Of a stretch of 5,806 nucleotides of DNA, positions 1-5,806 are shown piece after piece. Positions within the stretch are counted from its first letter, which is position 1, and the number at the start of each line of letters is the position of its first letter. The stretch covers positions 1 to 5,806 of the forward strand of contig CAMLFK010000302.1 of the NCBI GenBank assembly GCA_946479255.1. The letters are read 5' to 3'. The notes below the pieces were generated by a model. It had not been told where the DNA came from. It saw only the letters and a list, made by a program, of their open reading frames with translations, and searched no databases. The position numbers and the translations under genes were made by a program. Origin of the DNA: an uncultured Oxalobacteraceae bacterium. GTDB lineage: Bacteria; Pseudomonadota; Gammaproteobacteria; Burkholderiales; Burkholderiaceae.

Positions 1-1513
<1,513 letters not shown>

Positions 1514-1517
<4 letters not shown>

Positions 1518-2401
1518 GCGAAAGCCGTCTGGCGGTAACGTCCCGGCGGTGCGCCGACCGATGCGCTGAAGCGGTGGCTGAAGTGGCTCAGGTCCGCATA
1601 TCCGCAGGCGGTGGCGACCTGCTGCAGCGACATCTTCGTATTTCGCAGCAGGGCCCTGGCGCGGTCGAGCCGGCGCGCGGCAATCCAGGCCGAAGGCGGC
1701 ATCCCGAACGACAGCCTGAACATCCGGGTCAGGTGAAACTCCGACATGCAGGCCTGCTGCGCCAGCTCACCCAGCGTGATGGTGCCGGCCAGCCTGGCGT
1801 CGATGTACTCGGCCAGCCTTCGCCGCACCACGGGCGCCAGCCCTCCGCGCAAACGCAGATCGCGCCGCACTTCGCTCTGCGACTGCAGCAGCACGCTCAG
1901 GCTCTCGTGGGTGATCTCGTTGGCGGCGATCAGCTGGTCCGGGTCGTCCCAGTTCCGGTTCACCAGCGCGCCGCACAGCGCCAGCAGGCGCGGATCTTCA
2001 AAATAGGTACGGTCCTGCAGGGTTAATTCACGCGGTTCGCGGTCCAGCTCCACCACCGCGCGCCGGGTGAAGTGCTCTGGCATGAAGTAAATGTGGAGCA
2101 GGCGCAGTTCGCCGCGCACCACCCAGTCCGATTCGTGCCAGTCGGGCATGGTGCACAAGAGGCCGGGCGCGCCGAAAGCACGCTGGCGCGCGCCCTGCCG
2201 CTCCACGCGATGGCCGCCCCCCAGATAGCAGGACAAGGTGTGGTGGCCCGGCTTGTCGTAGCTGGTCTGTTCTTCGTGCACGGTGCGGTGCCAGACGGCC
2301 GCCGCCATGCCGTCGCCCAGCCAGGCGAAGCGCTCCAGCGTCGCGTCCGTGGCCGACATGGTGTTGAAGATCGCGTGATGGAGGGCGGCGTTCGATGACA
2401 T
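1514..2401 (-). CDS. AraC-family transcriptional regulator
   Basis: DNA-binding regulator of about 295 residues. The N-terminal half (about 20-130) looks like the variable cupin-type sensing domain. The C-terminal hundred residues are a typical AraC/XylS double helix-turn-helix: first HTH about 208-229 ([20 protein letters not shown]), second about 257-279 ([21 protein letters not shown]), with the usual A.CGYAD.SHFS.RF signature and a terminal PG.YR. The ligand cannot be read from the sequence. I chose the ATG at 2399-2401 (MSSNAALHH). The frame extends to 2449, but the added residues are an arginine-rich run (MAGRRQRRRSRAR) that looks like translated intergenic DNA. A second ATG at 2357-2359 (MSATDATLE) would give 281 residues. 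None of these starts has a good Shine-Dalgarno sequence. The gene is divergent from the EamA transporter gene with about 100 bp between the starts, a classic local regulator/target layout, so it probably controls the transporter and perhaps itself (inference). Its stop overlaps the recQ stop. Confidence 0.93.
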
Positions 2402-2502
2402 GGAAAAAAGTCTAGCACGTGATCGCCGCCGCTGCCGGCGGCCGGCCACAAATGCGCAAGTTCAGACAACTGCCATGCTCCGCGCACCGGCAAGATGGCG
2501 AC
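2402..2502. promoter_or_regulatory. Divergent promoter/operator region, AraC-type regulator and transporter
   Basis: This 101-bp spacer separates the two divergent start codons, so it should hold both promoters and any operator. I could not identify a convincing sigma-70 -35/-10 pair on either strand. Visible symmetric elements are CACGTG (2416-2421), a perfect 7-bp inverted repeat with a 4-base loop (2425-2442), GGCCGGCC (2440-2447), and AGTT-N5-AACT (2459-2471). The last is a plausible small operator half-site pair, but its arms are only 4 bp. The regulatory role is inferred from position alone. Confidence 0.45.
2425..2442. repeat. GC-only inverted repeat in the divergent spacer
   Basis: GCCGCCG (2425-2431), loop CTGC (2432-2435), CGGCGGC (2436-2442): a perfect 7-bp stem. 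It lies 23 bp upstream of the chosen regulator start. No T-run follows, so it is not a standard intrinsic terminator. It could form an mRNA or DNA hairpin or be part of an operator. In DNA this GC-rich a short perfect stem can also arise by chance. Confidence 0.35.
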
Positions 2503-3402
2503 ATGAATACTTTCCTCTATCTCGCCACGGTGCTCATCTGGGGCACCACCTGGATCGCCATCAAATTCCAGCTCGGCGTGGTCGCCGCGCCGGTATCGAT
2601 CGCCTACCGCTTCTGGATCGCCGCGGCGGTGCTGATGCTGTTCCTGCTCGCCACCCGTAAAACCTTCTGGCCGCCGCGCAGCGCGTGGCGCTATCTGCTG
2701 GCACAGGGTGTGGCCCTGTTCTGCTGTAACTTCCTGTGCTTTTACTATGCCAGCCAATGGGTGCCGAGCGGCCTGGTGGCAGTGGTGTTTTCGACCGCGC
2801 CGATCTGGAACGCCATCAACAGCCGGCTGTTCATGGGGCGGCCGATCAAGCCGCAAGTGCTGGCCGGCGCGCTGCTGGGCCTGGGCGGGATCGCCCTCTT
2901 GTTCCTGCCGCAGATGCGCGGGCACTGGAACGACAGCGGCATGCTGCTTGGCCTCGGGCTGGCACTGCTGGGAACACTGTGCTTCTCGACCGGGAACCTG
3001 CTGTCCTCGCGCATGCAGTCGCTGGGGCTGTCGCCATGGCTGACCAACAGCTGGGCCATGCTGATCGGCGCGAGCATCGTCGGCGCGGGGGCGTTCATGC
3101 TGGGGATGCCGTTCAGCTTCGAGCCTACCGTGCGCTACACGGCGTCGCTGCTATACCTCGCGATTCTGGGATCGGTGGTGGCGTTCACCGCCTACCTGCT
3201 GCTGGTCGGGCGCATCGGCCCGGACCGCGCCGCTTACTCCACCGTGCTGTTCCCGGTGGTGGCGTTGACGGTGTCGACGGTGTTCGAAGGCTACCAGTGG
3301 ACGGCGCCAGCATTCGCCGGCCTGCTGCTGGTCTTGTGCGGGAACCTGCTGGCGTTCTTGCCGATGGCGCCGCGCATGGCGGCGGCTAAGCTTACTTCTT
3401 GA
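2503..3402 (+). CDS. EamA/DMT-superfamily transporter (RhaT/YdcZ-like exporter)
   Basis: Inner-membrane permease of the drug/metabolite transporter superfamily; members typically export amino acids, metabolites or toxic compounds. The substrate here is unknown. The protein has 299 residues, the usual family length, and shows ten hydrophobic segments at roughly 3-22, 28-50, 62-82, 87-108, 117-136, 146-166, 178-202, 212-235, 241-261 and 268-287. These form two five-helix EamA repeats. The N-terminal [10 protein letters not shown] and the helix 3-4 region ([23 protein letters not shown]) are family-typical, and the second repeat contains [18 protein letters not shown] chose the ATG at 2503 ([14 protein letters not shown]) because the first helix begins immediately after it. 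The frame is open to 2419 with an earlier ATG at 2452, but those extra residues are polar and atypical. No strong ribosome binding site is visible. The gene is divergent from the AraC-type regulator, its likely controller, and its 3' end overlaps the end of trmB by 11 bp. Confidence 0.93.
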   Translation: MNTFLYLATVLIWGTTWIAIKFQLGVVAAPVSIAYRFWIAAAVLMLFLLATRKTFWPPRSAWRYLLAQGVALFCCNFLCFYYASQWVPSGLVAVVFSTAPIWNAINSRLFMGRPIKPQVLAGALLGLGGIALLFLPQMRGHWNDSGMLLGLGLALLGTLCFSTGNLLSSRMQSLGLSPWLTNSWAMLIGASIVGAGAFMLGMPFSFEPTVRYTASLLYLAILGSVVAFTAYLLLVGRIGPDRAAYSTVLFPVVALTVSTVFEGYQWTAPAFAGLLLVLCGNLLAFLPMAPRMAAAKLTS

Positions 3403-4099
3403 GGAAGACCAGATCCCACACGCCGTGGCCGAGTTTCAGGCCGCGGTTTTCGAACTTGGTCAGCGGGCGGTAAGCCGGCTGCGGCGCATAGCCTTCGGCG
3501 GTATTCCGCAAGGCCGGCTCGGCGCTGAGTACTTCCAGCATTTGCACCGCGTAGTCTTCCCAGTCGGTGGCCAGGTGCAGGTAGCCGCCCGGCGCCAGGC
3601 GCTCGCACAGCAGCTTGACGAAGGCCGGCTGGATCAAGCGGCGCTTGTTGTGGCGCGCCTTATGCCAGGGGTCAGGGAAGAACACGTGCACGCCGGCCAG
3701 CGAAGCCGGCTGGATCATATTGTTCAGCACCTCGACGGCGTCGTGCTGGATCAGGCGCAGGTTGGTGATGCCCTGTTCGCCGATCTGCTTGAGCAGGCTG
3801 CCCACGCCGGGGGTATGGACTTCCACGCCGATGAAGTCTTTCTCCGGCATGGCGCGCGCGATGTGCGAAGTGGTGTCGCCCATGCCGAAACCGATTTCCA
3901 GGATTACCGGCGCCTTGCGGCCGAAGGCCTGCTCCAGGTCGAGCGGCGCCTTGGCGTACTCGATCATGAACTTCGGTCCCAAGTCTTCCAGCGCCCGCGC
4001 CTGGGCGATCGACAGGCGGCCGGCGCGCGTGACGAAACTGCGAATCCGGTGTTCGGTCGGGTCGTACAGCATGGGGCGGTTGGTGGTATCGGAGGACAT
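3392..4099 (-). CDS. trmB: tRNA (guanine(46)-N7)-methyltransferase TrmB
   Basis: SAM-dependent enzyme that methylates N7 of G46 in the variable loop of many tRNAs, in the cytoplasm. Numbering from the chosen start: [13 protein letters not shown] from 18, SAM-binding EIGFGMGD 68-75, [10 protein letters not shown] from 91, HDAVEVL 120-126, the hallmark [15 protein letters not shown] 140-154, ATDWEDY 177-183 and TKFENRG 214-220 followed by HGVWDLVF. All agree with E. coli TrmB, which I recall as 239 residues. The start is uncertain. The ATG at 4097-4099 gives 235 residues and places RIRSFV where E. coli has it. The ATG at 4130-4132 ([11 protein letters not shown]) would give 246 residues, but it lies inside a perfect TATAAT that fits a promoter for the shorter form. 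The frame also reaches a GTG at 4178-4180, which is unlikely. No candidate has a clear Shine-Dalgarno sequence. The gene is convergent with, and overlaps, the EamA transporter gene. The family call is very secure; the start is moderate. Confidence 0.95.
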   Translation of the reverse strand: MSSDTTNRPMLYDPTEHRIRSFVTRAGRLSIAQARALEDLGPKFMIEYAKAPLDLEQAFGRKAPVILEIGFGMGDTTSHIARAMPEKDFIGVEVHTPGVGSLLKQIGEQGITNLRLIQHDAVEVLNNMIQPASLAGVHVFFPDPWHKARHNKRRLIQPAFVKLLCERLAPGGYLHLATDWEDYAVQMLEVLSAEPALRNTAEGYAPQPAYRPLTKFENRGLKLGHGVWDLVFLKK

Positions 4100-4130
4100 G
4101 GATTCGGACGGTATGATTGGAGCGGACGAC

Positions 4131-4161
4131 ATTATATCGCAGCGCCGACCCAGTCCGGGAA
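4131..4161 (-). promoter_or_regulatory. trmB: Candidate trmB promoter with consensus -10
   Basis: Read on the minus strand, 4136-4131 is a perfect TATAAT, about 32 bases upstream of the trmB ATG at 4099. Transcription would begin near 4124, giving a leader of about 25 bases. The -35 is weak: the best I see is TTCCCG at 4161-4156 with a long 19-base spacer, and the 17-base position reads CCCGGA. The box stands out in this GC-rich DNA. It overlaps an alternative trmB ATG (4130-4132), so the two readings largely exclude each other. The rest of the 4100-4214 gap shows no gene and no hairpin followed by a T-run. Confidence 0.4.
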
Positions 4162-4214
4162 GGCAGAGGTTGGCCTGCACACTACTGTCAGTTCACCTGC
4201 CTGGACCCACGATC

Positions 4215-4574
4215 CTAGTCCCACCAAGCTGCCAGAATCGGGGCGCGGCTGCCTGCCAGTGCATCCGGTACGCTGAATTGCTCGGCAGTTGAGATTTCGT
4301 CTGGCTCCAGTGCCGCAAGCTCGGACTCCAAATCTTCTACCGTCAAGGTCCCCACGACAAAGATCGTGTCGGTGAATGGCCAGCTGTCTTCGCCCGGGTC
4401 CAATTCCGCAATTTGCGCATAGACCGCTTGAACATCGTCGCGTTGAGAAATGCGGGAAAATGCTGCGCGGAATGCGTCAACGCCCGGGTGTTCGATAAGA
4501 TTGCAAGCTATCGAACCAAGGTCGTCGTTGCCATCGAAAAAATGGGGTCTGAGGTGCAGTGGAACGTAAAACAC
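4215..4574 (-). CDS. Uncharacterised protein, 5' end replaced by transposon end
   Basis: I do not recognise this family. The open frame encodes 119 residues: acidic, probably soluble, with no signal peptide or membrane helix. A mid-section WPFTDTIFVVGTL is followed by LEPDEIS and a C-terminal ILAAWWD. Its general look (a short acidic protein with an aromatic-strand core and an L.PDE segment) recalls small immunity-like or hypothetical accessory proteins, but this is an impression only. The apparent GTG start (4572-4574) and codons 1-10 (FYVPLHLRP and neighbours) lie inside the Tn3-type inverted repeat at 4544-4581, and codon 11 straddles the junction. Only about residues 12-119 are native, so the original start was lost or moved. 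I see no in-frame ATG, GTG or TTG in the first native codons, and no Shine-Dalgarno sequence precedes the GTG. Hand-counted GC over 4261-4560 is 55% (165/300), lower than the flanking genes. It is most likely a 5'-truncated remnant; a transposon-supplied start is possible. Confidence 0.6.
   Translation of the reverse strand: MFYVPLHLRPHFFDGNDDLGSIACNLIEHPGVDAFRAAFSRISQRDDVQAVYAQIAELDPGEDSWPFTDTIFVVGTLTVEDLESELAALEPDEISTAEQFSVPDALAGSRAPILAAWWD
4539..4543. repeat. Predicted 5-bp target-site duplication copy (AAAAT)
   Basis: Tn3-family elements usually duplicate 5 bp of AT-rich target. The five bases abutting the outer GGGG of the inverted repeat are AAAAT, which fits that preference. The matching copy would lie at the other transposon end, outside this window, so the duplication is a prediction. 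Confidence 0.4.
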
Positions 4575-4581
4575 GGTTAAG
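4544..4581. repeat. 38-bp Tn3-family terminal inverted repeat
   Basis: The repeat begins with GGGGTCTGA (4544-4552), has the core CAGTGGAACG (4557-4566) and ends with GTTAAG (4576-4581), exactly 38 bp. It follows the classical Tn3 inverted repeat as I recall it, sharing both ends and the central block, with differences mainly at internal positions 10-13 and 28-32. It lies 13 bp beyond the tnpA stop, the normal place for the tnpA-side end. The GGGG faces left, so 4544 is the outermost base of the element and transposon DNA extends to the right. Confidence 0.88.
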
Positions 4582-4594
4582 CTAGGTTCGCGGA

Positions 4595-5806
4595 CTATTC
4601 ATCGCTCGCTGAGTTACGCAACGGCCGTAACTCGCCCTTGGCTACCGCATCCGGCACCGAAAACGAATACCGGCCCAGCATGTTGATGTGCTCATGCAGC
4701 AGCGGCGACAGCCTGGCCACGTCCTCATCTCTTACCTCGAAATCATCCGCCCGCAATTGGTTCAATGCGGCCTCCATGTAGCTGGTGTTCCACAGCACGA
4801 TCATGTTGAGCACCAGGCCGAGCGCACCGAGCTGGTCTTCCTGCCCCTCGCGGTAGTGCTGCCGCAACTCGCCTCGCTCGCCGTGGAAGACGGCGCGGGC
4901 GACGCTGTGCCGCCCCTCGCCACGGTTGAGCTGAGTCAGCGTGCCCCGGCGCTTGGCTTCGTCATCGATGTAGGTCAGCGTGTGCAGCGTCTTGTCGATG
5001 CGGCCGAACTCGGCGATGGCCTGGGCCAGCCTGGTCGGGCGCTCGCCGACCTGGAGCGTGCGCATGATACCGGCGGCAGAAACCCGGCCGAGCTTGAGCG
5101 AGCCAGCCAAGCGCAGCATGTCGTCCCAATGCGGCTCGATCTTCTGTAGGCTGATATTGTGTCCGGATACAGAATTGAGCAGTCCGTAGTCGGCTTTGGT
5201 ATCGATTCGCCAGAAACGCGTGCCGCCGACATCGGCCAGGCGCGGACTGAATCGGTATCCAAGCAGGCGGAACAGGCCGAAAACCACGTCGCTGTACGCG
5301 CCCGTGTCCGTCATGATCTGAGTCGGCTGAAGGTTGGTCTGCTGTTCCAGGACGACGGCTAGCAGGACCAGGCTGTCGCGCAGCGTGCCCGGCACCGTGA
5401 TGTCGTTCAGTCCGGAAAACTGGTTCGATATCAGGTTGTACCAGGTCACGCCGCGCCCGACGCCGAAGTATTTCGGATTCGGCCCGGAATGCACCGAGCG
5501 CACCGGCACCACGAAGCGCATCCCGTCGGCCGACGCGACCTCGCCGCCGCCCCACACGCTGGCCAGCGTCGAACGGCTCTGCGCGGCGACCAGCATGGTG
5601 TTCGCCGCAGTGATGGTGTCGTCGCGTAGATAGTTCTGGTCCACCCATGACAACCTGTCGCGCTTGAGCGCCGGCACATCGCCGCGAATCAGCGGCTCTG
5701 GCCCCGTATTGCACGCCTCGGCCATCAGCACCGCGCAGATGCTCACATGCAGATCGGAAGCGCGCGCGGTGCGCTCCGATATGTGAGTAAAGGCGTCCGT
5801 AAAGCG
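4595..5806 (-). CDS. tnpA: Tn3-family transposase TnpA, C-terminal part (N-terminus beyond window)
   Basis: DDE transposase that binds the 38-bp ends and drives replicative transposition through a cointegrate. The frame is open to the right edge, so the visible 403 residues are the C-terminal two-fifths of a protein normally near 1000 residues. The GTG at 5744-5746 is not the start: the frame upstream encodes family-like sequence (RFTDAFTHISERTARASDLH). Probable catalytic residues, counted from the right edge, are D94 in SADGMRF (codon 5525-5527), D167 in MTDTGAYSD (5306-5308) and E297 in LNRGEGRHS (4916-4918). Their spacings of 73 and 130 residues fit the Tn3 triad as I recall it. Other hallmarks are NPKYFGVGRGVTWYN, VPGTLRDSLVLL, the GQEDQLGALGLVLNMIVLWNTSYM block, LSPLLHEHINMLGRYSF and the terminal GELRPLR. 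There is no internal stop or frameshift. The TAG stop lies 13 bp from the inverted repeat. Transcription runs outward toward the truncated ORF and trmB. Confidence 0.96.
   Translation of the reverse strand, partial: RFTDAFTHISERTARASDLHVSICAVLMAEACNTGPEPLIRGDVPALKRDRLSWVDQNYLRDDTITAANTMLVAAQSRSTLASVWGGGEVASADGMRFVVPVRSVHSGPNPKYFGVGRGVTWYNLISNQFSGLNDITVPGTLRDSLVLLAVVLEQQTNLQPTQIMTDTGAYSDVVFGLFRLLGYRFSPRLADVGGTRFWRIDTKADYGLLNSVSGHNISLQKIEPHWDDMLRLAGSLKLGRVSAAGIMRTLQVGERPTRLAQAIAEFGRIDKTLHTLTYIDDEAKRRGTLTQLNRGEGRHSVARAVFHGERGELRQHYREGQEDQLGALGLVLNMIVLWNTSYMEAALNQLRADDFEVRDEDVARLSPLLHEHINMLGRYSFSVPDAVAKGELRPLRNSASDE

Larger units (their letters stand above)
4544..5806 (-). mobile_element. Tn3-family transposon, tnpA-side end (continues past right edge)
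   Basis: The unit consists of the 38-bp inverted repeat and the 3' part of tnpA. The left boundary at 4544 is set by the outer GGGG next to AT-rich host DNA. The visible 1.26 kb holds no resolvase gene, res site or cargo; if present, these lie to the right. The end and the visible transposase appear intact, so nothing here suggests the element is dead. Insertion took the 5' part of the gene at 4215-4543. Confidence 0.88.

Noticed and set aside
2023..2925. 300-codon minus-strand open frame running from the regulator through the spacer into the transporter gene.
   Set aside because: Its translation is low-complexity (Q, R, H and A rich), it crosses two well-supported genes and their promoter region, and it resembles no family.
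4100..4214. Possible small RNA or terminator in the gap upstream of trmB.
   Set aside because: I found no stable hairpin followed by a T-run and no recognisable RNA; only the TATAAT stands out.
3425..4276. 283-codon plus-strand open frame opposite trmB.
   Set aside because: It is the antisense shadow of trmB, whose minus-strand frame carries every expected TrmB motif.
4962..5714. 250-codon minus-strand open frame overlapping tnpA in another frame.
   Set aside because: It is out of frame with the intact transposase, and its arginine/alanine-rich composition marks it as a shadow.
5744..5746. GTG as the start of a short 383-residue transposase.
   Set aside because: The frame stays open to the window edge and encodes family-like sequence upstream, so the gene is cut by the window and not short.

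Overview
The window looks like chromosome from a high-GC proteobacterium (about 60-70% GC in the lines I counted by hand). RecQ and TrmB are both close to their E. coli counterparts. The compact layout and protein flavour suggest a betaproteobacterium, possibly Oxalobacteraceae such as Massilia or Duganella; that placement is inference, not something the sequence proves.

Left to right: (1) the 3' five-sixths of recQ (+), cut by the left edge; (2) an AraC-family regulator gene (-), whose stop codon overlaps the recQ stop; (3) a 101-bp divergent intergenic region; (4) an EamA/DMT-family inner-membrane transporter gene (+), probably controlled by the divergent regulator; (5) trmB (-), the tRNA m7G46 methyltransferase gene, overlapping the transporter's 3' end by 11 bp; (6) a 115-bp gap with a TATAAT box suited to trmB; (7) a lower-GC uncharacterised ORF (-) whose 5' end has been replaced by a transposon end; (8) the end of a Tn3-family transposon: a 38-bp terminal inverted repeat at 4544-4581 and, 13 bp inside it, the 3' end of tnpA (-), which runs off the right edge.

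The left 4.2 kb is ordinary, tightly packed chromosome: DNA repair, a regulator/exporter pair and tRNA modification. The most informative part is the junction at 4543/4544. The Tn3-type inverted repeat starts with GGGG there, next to AT-rich host DNA. The apparent start codon and first ten codons of the 119-codon ORF are transposon sequence, so that gene is a transposon-interrupted remnant or a chimera with a transposon-supplied start. tnpA is transcribed outward toward this ORF and then trmB, so read-through from the element is possible. No gene-free stretch exceeds 300 bases. I saw no RNA genes, CRISPR array, resolvase gene or res site. I found no convincing new multi-gene system.
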